This document shows positions 9,474 to 21,200 of a stretch of DNA of 64,000 nucleotides, in pieces. The notes under the pieces are model-generated. The model worked only from the letters and a program-made list of their open reading frames with translations, did not search any database and was not told the DNA's origin. This DNA comes from Paracyclopina nana (Eukaryota; Arthropoda; Copepoda; Cyclopoida; Cyclopettidae). How positions within the stretch are numbered: position 1 is the first letter of the stretch; each line of letters starts with the position of its first letter. The stretch is taken from the NCBI GenBank assembly GCA_019096065.1, contig JAGUCH010000001.1:7254001-7318000 (forward strand), in the 5' to 3' direction. Both the position numbers and the translations under genes were made by a program.

Positions 9474-12400
9474 ATGCCGTCCTTTGGAAGAAGCAACGCA
9501 CACTCGGGCGCAGATGTTCCCATGACAAACAGATCAAAGACAAAATCCAAAAGCAAGGATGGGTTTACCAATAAACTGGAGGAAAAAATCGTTCGGATGA
9601 AAGTCCAAGCTGTGCTCTTCATCATGGTTTTCGTCGTGCCCGGAAACCTAGTCACTTTAATAATCTACGCAACGTCCGAATGTAAATGAAGTGCCCCTAA
9701 GGCCTTCGTAATTTCTAATGTTTAGTAAGGATTTCTTTTGATTAGCCACTGTGAATAATGGAACGCTGGCTTACGATAACACGACAATTCTTAATGCGAC
9801 CGGTGAAGCATCAGAAGCAAGTGAAATATTATGGTACGACGAGGCTTATGCGGACACGTCGGAGACCACGTTTTTCTCAGAGGATCATGGCCTTCTCACC
9901 AACCAGGATGATAAATGGGACGATCAAGAATACGACTACGACGGCAATGATACGCTCAAGGTAATAAGGCAACCGAAGCAAAGTACGAGCTTAAATCCAT
10001 TTCCTATTTGCAGAATGACTGTGGTAATGAAAGCACTTGCCTCACTCACACCGGCTATTTTTGCCACGAAAAATTCAGTGTCATCGAAAACTTGGACTCT
10101 GTTCGTTTTTGGATCGAGGGAGTCAGCTTGACGACCGTATCCACGGTTGGCCTCTTCGGCAATCTTCTGACGGTCGTAGTCATTCACAAGATTGACAATC
10201 GAGTCAACGGGGCCACTTTCAGCCAGCAGCAAGGCCGCTCTCCCTTAGATACCATATTGGTAGCTCTAATCACGCTGGACTCATTTTTCCTCTTCTTTTC
10301 TCTGTTTGACTCAGCGTACTTGGCATCCTTCCACATGCCAGAACCATATTGGTAAGCAATTTTGACCTCTTTTCCGCCTCATAACCCCTTGAGCCCAAGG
10401 CAAAAGCATCAAACTTTATAGCCTTTCTGGCGCTCGCAAAACTATTCAGCGCGAGCATCAAGCTGCCTTTTTCAATCATGCAAGATGGTGACAGTTTTTT
10501 AACCAGACGAAAAATAAACTCCGAATATGCACCAAGCTCAATTAGTTCAACACGTTTTACTTTCAGGTACAAAGTCCTGTTCCCTTACTTATGGCACCCT
10601 CTGAAAAGCATTGTCACGAGTGGTTGCGTTTTTATGGTCGTTGCAGTTGCTGCCGAACGTTACTTTGCGATCTGCAATCCCCTAGGAATAAAGCCCAAGC
10701 CCATATTTTTCATTAGGTGAGGAAAGTTCAAATAACCGCTACATTACTACAGCATTTTCGATCATTTCAGCCTCGTGATGTTGGCCTCCTTTTTGATCAA
10801 CGTGCCCAAGTTTTTCGAGTTCAAACACTTGTACAACAATGGCACGCTTCAGTATTGGACATCAGACCTCAACGAAAATGCCAATTATGTGGTCTTCAGC
10901 AGCTACTATGAATGTGCTGTGTTTGGCGTGGCTCCCTTGCTCGCTCTCTGCTACTTGAATTACATGATCTACAATGGAATCAGAAGGTCTACAAAAATGG
11001 AGCACTTGAGGTAATAACTTTTCAAATAAAAAACAGCACCTGCATTGAAACTTTAACTTGCGCCACATTTTGAAAACTAGCTTTTTATCTCATTTTTCAC
11101 GCCATAATTCAGGGATATTTCTATGAAAGCTTTTAAGCAAATAATCTTACACAATTGAGTCTTGGCCGTAAAGCGTTTCGTATGGTCTCTGTTATCATTG
11201 GTAAATGCTTGTGCAGTTCTCTAAAAAAGTTACACCATAGGCACATTGGTGGGTCAAAGGGATCGAAAGCCAATGCTAAGACCAAAACTCGTCGCCAAGC
11301 GGACGAGGACATAGAGTGTGAAATACTGTTTGCACCACCTGAAAGTCAGGGCGAAAATGGGCCAGGAACTGTCACCGAACACTATCCTATGGTGAAAATT
11401 CTGGATCGAAGAGGATCAAAACTATCGGAACGAGAGCACCTCACTGGAAATGTACTAATCATTATTAATACCCTTGGCGAAAGAAGTACTTGATGCAAGA
11501 AGCTTTTTCCAGGTATCACCCACTCACATCAATAAAAGCTATTCGAAACGTCATAGCCAAGGAGCCAACAAGACTAACGGGGTTGGATTTTGCCGTAGAA
11601 GCAGCCTAGCTGTATCACAAAAAAACGACTACCAATTAGGCTCATTGATGTCGGTTAGGTCTCCAACAGCCATTTCTCCAAACAATCAAGACACATTAGT
11701 TCCCAACATTAATGGAGAGTTGAGAGGCTCAGATCAAAGGTACTTTCTCTCTAACTTTTCTCGACTAGATGAGTTCAAATCAAATTGCTTTTTTTTTGTT
11801 CTCAGAATTGAATGCGGTTCTCGAGTATCAAGCACGAACAAGGAGAGGCGCCACTTTCAGAAAAAGAGCGAGAAATCCACTGGTATTTTAGTGGGAATCA
11901 TTATTGTCTTTGTAGTCTGTCACGTTTTAAAGCTGACCATTCAGGTAGAAAGATCTCATGAAACTGTCATTTGGCTGCAATCTCGTAGCTGATGCTTTTG
12001 CTTTCTTTGCAGATTTACGAGATAGTCTCTCCAACGCATGGCTTACAAGATCACTATCACGAATGCTACAAACTGAATAGACTTCACGTTCCAGCTATGG
12101 TTTTGATAGCAGGTCAGTAAAAAGGGTTTCAATACTTTTTCTTGAAAGCTCTTAGCACGTCCCCGAAAGTGAGTGCATGCGTTGGAAATATCATTACCCA
12201 ATTACTTGATGCTCTCCCAGCAAAATATAGCTATTGGTATTCAAAATAGGCTTGCATTTCCTTTCAGAAGACATGAAAATAAGAAAAGCCTTGAAAAATA
12301 ATATCCTTACCTAGATACAGAGTCCTTTTTCCAATTGTAGGTAGCGTCAACCATCTGCTGCTGGTGGTCAACTCCTCAGTCAACTTCTTGATCTATTGCT

Positions 12401-12534
12401 GCCTGGCAAAGCGATTCCGATCAGCGCTGATTAACCTATTCCGCTCAAGAAAATGCTTCAAGTCCCGAAAAAAGCCACCCATACTGTTTCAGTTTTCCCC
12501 GAATGAAGAGACAACCAGAACTGACCTGAAATAA
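9474..12534 (+). CDS. FMRFamide-receptor-like class-A GPCR
   Basis: This is a peptide-sensing seven-membrane-span receptor. Exons: 9474-9681, 9746-9960, 10014-10351, 10567-10716, 10771-11010, 11160-11451, 11513-11739, 11806-11944, 12013-12112 and 12341-12534; all frames join, giving 700 residues. The start may instead be ATG 9597, which would open with the signal-like MKVQAVLFIMVFVV. The extracellular N-terminus is acidic and Tyr/Asp-rich (DDQEYDYDGND) with several N-glycosylation sites (NGT, NTT, NAT, NDT, NES). TM1 shows GNLL; TM2 ALITLD; TM3 ends ERYFAICNPL (ERY in place of DRY); TM4 is followed by VPKFFEF as in FMRFa receptors. TM6 is TGILVGIIIVFVVCHV; TM7 is SVNHLLLVVNSSVNFLIY, where NSxxNFxIY replaces NPxxY as in that family. 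Intracellular loop 3 is unusually long (~190 residues). The acceptor of exon 6 (after 11159) is weak; the stronger acceptor at 11112 leads to a stop at 11156, so this junction is uncertain. Confidence 0.85.
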
Positions 12535-14993
12535 ATAAATTGTTGCACAAGTTTTCGTGTGACATAAAATCTGCCTTGGCTGCCTTTTGAATACTCATTA
12601 TTTCTTGTAAGACGTTACCTTCAGATGGAGATAGAGATTCTATATAGAGGCTTTCTAGATATTTTCCGGCTGAAGCCCTTTGCAACTCGCAAACCTTTCT
12701 TGTTAACAGTTCGCATGGAGTACGACTTTACTTCTCGCTCATTTGTTTTCATTTTCATTCAATGGTTCGAAAAGTTCTCGAAATTATTTGTAAAGTGAGG
12801 AGGAACATGTTCAGCTTTTCTTACCTGTTCCGGAATGAAGTGTGGCAAACGCTCAACAAACCATTCAAGTTCTTAATTGACCTAATAATTATTTTTAGAT
12901 GCCTTTGATGCATATGAAGCAATAGTTTTTTTGCTGAAAAATATCCTTATATTTCGAAGTTCGGAACAGTTGATCGGCTAATATCTTACCGGCAGCTAAA
13001 CGCTTGTTTGTCACCTAACAATTTTGGAAAAAGCCAAATTCTTGAAAAATTGGGTCAAATTTTCGTAGAACGGTAACGTTGATATTTTGAACGTTCGGCA
13101 GTCGCATTCAGCCCATTCTGCCCACCGTGTGCACGTAGCTTAATAAAAATCTCAGCCCTGAGTTAACTGGTGCAAATTGAACATGACCTTGCTTGTGGAG
13201 CTGGCAACCGTTGAAGAAGGCGATCATTTTGAAGTTACCTAGAAGTTTCATCAGAAGAAGGACAACGCGGATCAAAAAATGGTACCCCTTAATTTTCTGA
13301 AGCCTTTGTTTTTTGTTGCCTTGCGCTTTTCATCTTTCTAATTTGTCTAGCAAAATGGCACAACATGAGCAAAATGAGCTCGCAGCACCCATTTGCCAAT
13401 TTTCAAGTGCAAACTTCTAATTCCAGATAAGTGCGTACAAGTCCAGAACAAGACTGAGCCAACTATCATGTGGACAGTTTAATCTAGATGTCAGCGCGGA
13501 CAGCTATTAAAAACCCGGACCCGAAAAAGTCCTCGTTCAACAAAGCCGTGGTTTCGCTTTCAAATTGGAAGAACAAGAGGATTGCAAAGACTGCACCACA
13601 CTCGACCGACTTTTTATGGAGCACTTGTGAGAACGGGTTTATCCGAAGCTCTGCAGAATTGGCTGGGCCATAAAAAGAGGGTATCTCTCAGTGGGTCTAT
13701 CAAGAGTCAGCCCTTGACAAATTCAATTAAGGGCAAGGTTGCTTGAACGCAGGAGGAAAAGTTCCGAATTTCCCGAGTTCCCATGAGGTCCTAAGGCTTT
13801 CACCTTTGTCTCACGTTGCGGCTTGGAAAGAGAGAGTGATGCCACCGAAGTTCTCTTCGGTAATCGTCCGACAATAGCTGGCATACAAAAGATCCTGGGT
13901 TCTTCGCAGCTCCTCCGCCGCCGCCGTACGTAGTATACATAGTCGGCGATTGCTCGAATCAAGAGGGACATTGTCATTGTTAGATGAAAAGGAGGAGGAG
14001 GGAGGGGGCTCACCATCTAACAAAAGCTGGCATTGTTCACCGCTATACATCAGCTACTCACAACTCAGCAAAGAATCAGCCATGCACTGCTATACCACGT
14101 ACCATTCTTTGAAACGACACACAAAAGACAGCAGTGCACAGTGGGCCACGGAGACCCTTATTTCTCCATTTCAGCTAAATTATGAAATCCAGTTTCAAAC
14201 ACTTTTTTATCTTATAATAGTTCCTATGGGTTCTTGGTGATCAGAAATGGCCATTTAAAAGGCTCTAAATTCAATTCAATTTGTGAAATGAAGATCATTT
14301 TTGAGAAGCAACCCGAATTTGCTAAAAAAATCTAAGAAAAAAGAAATGTCAAAAAGTGGCTACAAGCTTCTACTGTTCCATTAGAACTATAATCTTTTTT
14401 TGGTTGAAGCCTTTAATTAGAGTTAGTTTAAGTATTTTAGGCCTCAAGAGCACAGGATTTCATTTAAAATAAGTGTCAAAATTGACCCAAAAAGATGACT
14501 CTTCTATTTGCATGTAAAACTAAACCAAATATTAGCAGAACTTTTTATGTCCAAGGTTGTCCAACCTATAACACTGTCAAATTAGAGAAAAAGTAATATG
14601 AACAGGGTTGGATTGCAAAAAAAGTGCGTGGATGTGCGTAAGACTTTGCTAGAAAGAGTTAAAAGTTCGAGTTTTACAGTCATTTAGGGGCTTTGCTAAT
14701 GCACTGCCGATTTGACGAAAAATCAGAAATGGAGGAAAATGCTTCAACGGGACCCACTGTGCAGTGGTCGCTATGGTATTCTTCTCCTCACTCTAAGGAG
14801 GCTAAAATTGATCTTAAGCAAAAAGTCACCTCCATTGTCAAGGGAGGAGTGGACGTCGTCCCTTGGGACGTTCAAGGCACATCATCATCATTGTTATTAT
14901 TATGGAAAATCTCGCTGTCTCGCCGAGGCCGAGGTCGCGGCCGAAGAGCATGATGCTGCTCTTGTAAAGCGCGAATCCTCTCGCTCACCAGTC
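12535..14993. other. Intergenic spacer upstream of the 15-kb promoter
   Basis: AATAAA motifs overlap the receptor stop codon, so that transcript may end immediately. The rest is AT-rich with no convincing exon. The frames at 13488-13673, 13950-14240 and 14693-15032 lack splice signals and family resemblance. Towards the right (about 14880-14990) the sequence becomes richer in GC and CG dinucleotides, fitting a promoter-proximal region. An octamer ATTTGCAT lies at 14506-14513. Confidence 0.45.
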
Positions 14994-15026
14994 AGTCGAA
15001 GATCAACTGCGAAGCGGGGCGGACCA
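14992..15026 (+). promoter_or_regulatory. Inr + DPE core promoter
   Basis: TCAGTC at 14992-14997 matches the arthropod initiator TCAKTY, with A+1 at 14994. GGACC begins at exactly +28 (15021-15025) and matches the downstream promoter element RGWYV, whose spacing from A+1 is fixed in Drosophila. There is no TATA box. The flanks are CG-rich. The initiator is followed by a leader of about 160 bases and the splice-ready ATG exon at 15154. Confidence 0.6.
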
Positions 15027-15153
15027 TGTTGAGCCGGCTTTCTCGCAGTTCTGCTTTAACAACACGTGGCTGTGATGCGACTTGTGTGATTTCAAGTTGA
15101 ACTAGTGATAAGTGTTAACAGTCTCGGGATTTCTAAACGTAGATATTATCATC

Positions 15154-15183
15154 ATGGAATGGATGCTTTCAACTGACAGTCAG
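15154..15183 (+). CDS. Candidate ten-codon first coding exon (gene unknown)
   Basis: ATG at 15154 (context atcATGGA, A at -3 and G at +4) opens MEWMLSTDSQ and runs into the consensus donor CAG|GTAAGAC at 15184, phase 0. It lies 160 bases downstream of the Inr/DPE start. The leader also has ATGs at 15026 (a 24-codon upstream frame) and in tgATGcgac, so translation would need re-initiation or leaky scanning. The next plus-strand gene (16599) starts with its own ATG and its first acceptor is phase 1, so it does not fit. The SoxB1 exon at 43269 has a phase-0 acceptor and would fit over a 28-kb intron, but that link is speculative. Confidence 0.3.
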
Positions 15184-16598
15184 GTAAGACAATTTTTCAA
15201 GTCTTACAATTGGCCTTGAATCTGAGATTGCTAAAATAGTAAGCCAGAAGTTGTGCTATAATAGTATTTTGTACTTTTGTGAGATTGCCTGATTTTAAAA
15301 AGGGTTCGGCAGAGTTATGTGAAACCTCTGTGTACATGTTGGGCCTATGAGATGAGTACCTTAGCTTTCAGTCATATGGACTTTGTTTCCAAAGTCCTAT
15401 TATCAATTTTCGACCTTTTGTGCGTTGAACGTGTGCATGCATCAAACGCCTTTGATGCTCTCTTAGGAAGAGAGTACGCTGTCCGATTGAATGGCTTTTC
15501 ATTCATTATAGTCTTGTGTGATTTTTTTCCTCCTCCTCGTCTATCTCACATTGTACCCTGATCAGAGGCTCATAACATGTGCCAACAATGGCGTTTCCGC
15601 ATTTGCCAGTGTCTTTTGGACAAGCTCATACATCCATATCGACATCATGATACTGTAGCATGCTTTCAAAAGCAAGCACAAAAGGTTGTCGACATGAAAG
15701 GAGGAGAGAAAGAAGATCTTTTCAAAAGAGCAACTGTGAATCGGGGCAACTATAGCATAGTAGTGGCACAAAAGAGCAGCATCCCAGAGTTGAATGGCGG
15801 CTTTCATTGGAGTTGCCATTGAATCATTTTCAATCTGGAAACTTACTGAATAGACTAGTACGAAAGTAGCTTTCTCTTTTTTTGTTAGCCGCCGCCGCGC
15901 TACTGCTAGTCGATGCAAAAGGCACATTTTCGTTCTTCTTTGCAATATGCTCGTGATATACACACTATTCAACCCTGTTCATGGCAACACAAAAGATCCT
16001 TTTGAGTCTTGGAAAATGCGCTGAACAATAGGTCTTCAGCAGCAGCAGTTCCAAAAGATGGGAAGGAATGGTGTGAAAAGGGAGAAAGCTTTGTGCTACG
16101 CTGCTCTCTTGGGATGATTATGATCTGCAATACGACTGCAATGGAAACAAGAACTAATTCTGCGGAAACAATGGCCCTTGGAAATCCCTTATAACCAATA
16201 GATTTAGATGACCCACAATACTTCCTTACAACACTTGCTCTGGCCGCGTTGGGAAATGTGAATACTGGGTGGGGGCATTGAACGGGCCGAGTTGATGCTA
16301 TCTAATCAGCTAGTGAAAGTGGAGCAGCTCAAGCACATTTATTTCACCATTACCTTGGATCGCCATGAATTTACAGGGGCTGTGGTTGTATCGAAATGAG
16401 AATTCAATGGCTTAGCTGGGATAAATTGTTTTTAACGTTACTAGCCCTGTAAGCCATCAAAATCATTTTTTGTTATCTTTGAATTGAAATTTGATCCCTA
16501 GCTTCCTCAAACGGTGAGAACCCGTTGAGGTTTGCAATCGTGATTACAGTCAACGATATCGTACGCCAGAGCTCTTGAATCCATATTGGAGTAAAGTC
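15184..16598. other. Spacer or intron, no gene seen
   Basis: Reading frames occur on both strands at 15562-15972, but they are complementary shadows without splice or family support. I see no exon that continues the one at 15154-15183. The AT-rich leader of the next gene lies at the right end. Confidence 0.4.
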
Positions 16599-17379
16599 AT
16601 GGCAAACCTCTCTACGCAGAATGTTGCTTTGGCCTCGTCTGTCGTTTTGTTCTTTAAGAAGAATTTCAAATTGGCTGATCATCTATCTTTGATCATCATT
16701 CTGGCAGCTTTAGAATTTATTCCAAAAGGTTAGTCACGTTTTTGCTTATTTTATTCTTGGATAGCATTTTTTTGTTAGTGGGATTCGTAATGGTGCTCTT
16801 TGTGGCTATTAAGAAGGGCAACGCCTCTGGAAAAATATTAGCTATGCTTGTCAAACTGGATGCTCAAGATGCGACAAATTTCATTCTCATGTATTTCACC
16901 ACGAAAGTGCTTACATTAATGGAGATATCGAATGGCTCGTTGCTGCGATTGTGGGCTGCAATTCCCGTGCTTTCATTATTTCAACTCGTCCGGAAACCCG
17001 AGTCCCTTAAAAGACTTATCAGGCCAGTTCGAGTGGGCCTTGCTCCGATATCTGTCGTATTGACGACCTTTTGCTGTTTTCATCAGGTCTCGCTATCTGG
17101 CATGACTTCATTTGAGTAAGACCTTGAAGCAGTCTTCATTGCTACATTTTTAAATATGAGATTTCTCTATGTAGGGGAATGCTCTCATCCTGTGCCTGCC
17201 TCGCTAGCTGGGTTGCTTGTGTGCTTCTTCGTCCCGACAATCATGAGATTTTAAGGCTTTTAACTACAACCAGAGTTAGCTTGGAAACCCTAAAAGAGCC
17301 ACATGCTTACTGCAACATGCTTTCCACTGTGTGCTGCTTAGGGATGTATTTGAGTGGAGATGAATCTCCTCTCCGATGA
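16599..17379 (+). CDS. Multi-span membrane protein of unknown family
   Basis: Exons are 16599-16728, 16779-17115 and 17175-17379, with introns of 50 and 59 bases, GT-AG, and all phases joining (672 bases, 223 residues). The start is the ATG at 16599 (gtcATGGCA). I do not recognise the family. Hydrophobic segments lie at about residues 29-55 (LIIILAALEF... GFVMVLFVAI), 74-92, 98-116, 130-150, 157-172 and 200-213, so five or six membrane passes are likely. The first two are short and run together. A charged loop (VRKPESLKRLIRPVR) and the C-terminal TLKEPHAYCNMLSTVCC stretch could serve as search handles. It converges with the azoreductase-like gene, with 41 bases between the two stop codons, so their 3' UTRs must overlap. 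Evidence for a real gene is the clean splicing and sustained hydrophobic pattern; function is open. Confidence 0.6.
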
Positions 17380-17420
17380 AAAGAGGTTGTGAGAATGCTC
17401 GCATAAGTTGCGCTATGACC

Positions 17421-18243
17421 TCAACAGAGAATAAACTTTTTATTAAGACTGTTGGCGACAGAATCAGTTTTTTCTGCAATTTCGTTGCTAATTTGTTCTC
17501 GTGGCTTTCCCATCGCACCATGAAACGGAAGGATATGGCAGTTAGTAAAGCCGACAAGCTGGAAGATATTTTTGAGCTCGGGTCCAACGAAATCCGAGGT
17601 GAGCGCATCATCTCCAACATTGGCTCCAGTTGAGTATATCACAACTAGCGATTTGTTATCTGAGATTGGAGTAATTTTTTCTGGCCACTCCTTGGACTCT
17701 TTGAAATTCAGTCCTATGGTATTAAAATTACAATCGCATAACTTTTGCTAGAAAAGAGGAGAAACACTTACCCGGCTGAATTACAATGTCAATGTACTGC
17801 TTCAAGATGTAAGGCACTGACATGTTCCACATGGGCGTGGAAATTACCAGAATATCAATTGCATTCATTTCTTCGGCCAGTGTCTTCACTGGTTTGAAGA
17901 GTGCAACGTCTTCTTCAGTGCCAATTCCTTCATGATCCTGAATTTGGCCTCAACGTGTTTTATGCTATACGGCCCCAAAGCCTCTGTCCACAGATCTCGT
18001 TCTTGAATACCATACTGGAACTGCCACTTCTTGAATACCTCATTGGAGGCTGAAGCCACTATGGACATGTCCGAATGTCGGGCAGTGACATGCAACACAT
18101 TTTTAACATGTCTGAAAGAATAAGAATTAGGCTTGGTAACATTTCCTTACCAATCTTGGTCAGACTCACTTTGAGGTAGTCGTTGAGTTAAACCTTCTAC
18201 TACTGTATGAGTGTTTCAGTGCATTTTGCCTAAAAAATGACAT
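17421..18243 (-). CDS. FMN-dependent azoreductase-like flavoprotein (AzoR/Flavodoxin_2), frameshifted
   Basis: This family reduces quinones or azo dyes with NAD(P)H and FMN. Exons on the minus strand are 18243-18170, 18111-17772 and 17713-17421, with introns of 58 bases. Family signatures: VKNVLHVTARHSDMSIVASA (start of the flavodoxin fold), VEAKFRIM, then DILVISTPMWNMSVPYILKQ followed by YIDIVIQPG, matching the PMWN-x-PxxLKxYID FMN-binding region, then SLVVIYSTG and IFQLVGFTN. The N-terminal extension MSFFRQNALKHSYSSRRFNS is Arg/Ser-rich without acids, resembling a mitochondrial presequence (inference). Around 17935 the frame shifts: VEAKFRIM is read in one frame and IGTEEDVALFKPV in another, consistent with one missing base. 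Downstream exon phase agrees with the second frame, so this is either a sequencing error or a recently broken gene. Most well-known members are bacterial; presence of introns shows this copy is resident. Confidence 0.75.
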
Positions 18244-21200
18244 ACTTTATGGCCTCTGCCAGCTCCAACGGGCAGGCAGGTCCTGTGCTTGTAAACATTA
18301 CATTACGGCGTCAGCTGTTGCGTTTATTGCTTAGGGAATATGACAGATGGCGCTGCATGCCTTTCTCGTTTTGTTGTCACTGATGTAGAGCGCCCTCTAT
18401 TCTTCATAGCATACAAAAACTCAAGCTCTCTCTTTGCATAAACACGTTAAGTTGACTCCTACATCTCTAGCAATTTTTTTATTCGGATGAGTTATAATAA
18501 TTGAATTGGAGGATTTGCTAGAAACTGTGGTTACTGCCATTCATGATAAATCGTTATCTGCCATGGTGCATCATCCCTGTTTTTTTGCATCTCATGTTGA
18601 TTTACTGCACGACTTTTCTGGTAAATTAATGGCGAGCTAGCATCCAACATGACTCATAATAATGTAGTACCACCACAACTTGAATAAGAACTAAATGTGG
18701 AAGCCCTTGTCAATGTGAGGGAGAGCAGAGAAGCCCTTACGATGATAAATGCAATTTTTCTTTGATTCCGAGTTCAAAGCTCCGTGCTTCGCAAGTATTT
18801 TACGAGTGACGGAACTCATTGACAAATAGCAGTAAACTTTGTTGTCAAAATCCAATGCCGCAGAAAGAAGAAACTTTACTATTTCCTCGCCGAAGACGCG
18901 AGTTTGGGTAGTAGTGTGTGTATTCGGAGATATGGCTTTTTCGTGGCTTCTTCGCAAAAAAAGTCTCGCTGGCATTTTCTCTTGGAAAGGACCGGGTGGT
19001 TCACAGCATATACCTTTCGTAGTTTACCTCTACACTAAATTGATCGAGAAAAGCCGCATTAAGAGAAGTTTCCATGCGTAACAGCAGGCCATCTACATAT
19101 ATCCAAAGCTAATGATTCCTTTGCAATAATGTAATTTTTAAGTGAATAGTGCAACCTTGGCTACATGCCTCTGGACTCAAATACTTAGCTGGCCAACGAA
19201 GTGCTGTCAGTCAAATTTTTCTGGTATTCTGTTAGGTCACCCTGTTTTAAGAGTGGTAGTGGTCATGGTTCTTCAGTGTGTGCATTATATCGAGCTGGGT
19301 TCGTTTGCATTAGCATATGAAAGGCCGTCGCCTTCCTGGGAGGCATCAACCCGAATGCTCACTCACACCGAAATTCGCCCTTCTCGTCCGGTCACTACTT
19401 TTTATGGATAGACCAATAACTGGCGTAATATCTATGATAATGGAGAAAAATATCAACTAGCCAAGTGATTGACAGTTTGGTTGGTGATAAGAAACGAAAG
19501 CCATTGTTGCGAAGCAACTGCCAGCTATACACTGGTACAAAAATAGATTTATCCCCTATCTAACAGTATACGGGGGAAATGCCAATTAATTGATAGGATG
19601 AATGTAGTGATATTGACTTTTGGCTAGTTAGCCCAAAAAGGAGCTTCAGTCAAGATCGAGGAGGACGGTCCGTGCTGTGGTTGTAAACTATGCTCAACTT
19701 TTTGCGTTTGAACTTTCGCCGAGGAAAACTTGTTGTGCCAAATTGAAGCGCAAATTATGCGCAGCGCAGATTTGGCATGTCGAACACATTTCGTTGGAGC
19801 AAAACATTATTCTCCTCGATGATGTGCATGCAGAGAGAAACGAGCGGCCGCCAGATAAATGGCGTAGCGCATCACTTTATCTTCATATAGGGTCGAATTT
19901 TAGGAAATGATCTCATATTGGCATGGCATCGACAAAAAGCAGATAAAAAGTTGGAAAAGGAGGGAATCGAATTCGATGAGGCGTAAATGCGTGTGCGTGC
20001 TGACGTCGTGATCGGAAGTTCGGACCATCGAAGCACAATCTGGCATCAGCCAAGAATCCTGCACACTGTGTCACCCACTGTGTGCAATGGTTGTCATGGC
20101 AGCAGAATTTCTAGCAAGCGTGAAGAAGAAGGAAGCTGGCTGAGCCGAAAAATCGACCCCATTAATGCGATATAGCATTAAGGTTTTCACCATCATCAAA
20201 GCTTTGATCTCGCCAGATTAGACGAAAGAAGAAAAAAGTCTCCTGCTTTCTTCAAATAGATTAATGTGGCTGAAAATCCATCAACACAGAAGTTCTACTA
20301 TATATTGAGAGAGTGCGAGTCTTGCAGCCAGTGCTCGCACAACATACTATGTGTACGCTGTAGTACATTGAGACGTAATGCAATTTGGCAAATTGATTGA
20401 GAGAGCTTTTTTGCCTTAGAAGGAACTGGTCCTCAAGTTGATTTCTCTCTTTTCGCCTCATTTCGTGAGTGTGAGTGAAAAATTCAATTTTCTTCGCACG
20501 AAACTGGTCTGGAAACTTGGTTTGGCTCCTCCGGATGAGGAAGACGTCTCCGGCGTTGTTCTAGTTTGTAACCCCTTCTGTTCACAGCCCCATTTTCATT
20601 TCCTCTTTGTGAATTCCGCTTTCGAGCAGGAGCCGTCAAGATAAACGAGAGAGACACCATCCAACTGCATCACAAGCAAGGGGGGACCTGAATTCTCCAG
20701 CTTGCAAAAGAGAAAAGAATTTTAATTTCCAAGTGAAAAATCACGACCAATTATGGGTGAACCACAACAGCCATCAGTTCCAGAGATTGTTGCTGAGCTG
20801 CTGGTCTTGACACTAATCCATGACAATTCACACCACCATATAGCATCATCATCTGCGGAGCAGTATGTGTTACACAGACAGGGATTGCTAAGCAGGGGGC
20901 TCTCATCTGCAGACCTGAGAGAAAAAGTCCCCAAGCTAGCGTCTCAATTCGCCAGAAAAGATAGGCGAGCGCCAGGTAGCTAGCTGCTTCTGCGGCAAAA
21001 AATCATGCCTCTCCCATGTAGCCGTATGAGTGCCTACTTTTTGCTCGAAAGTAGATGATTAAGCTCTGAAATGGATCTCACATATGGTGAGAGAAAAATA
21101 GAAAGCAATCTCTGGCTGCTACTTTCTTCTTTTTCGAGCCTCCCCTATATCACACTGTCGCTAATCCCCCTAGGTCAATGGGGTATAAATTCATGAAGGA

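Noticed and set aside
15562-15972. 136-codon minus-strand frame with hydrophobic stretch
   Set aside because: Overlaps an open frame on the other strand and lacks splice or family support.
18160-18190. let-7-like TGAGGTAGT on the plus strand
   Set aside because: Only the seed matches; the rest differs and it lies over the azoreductase-like exon 1 on the other strand without a hairpin.
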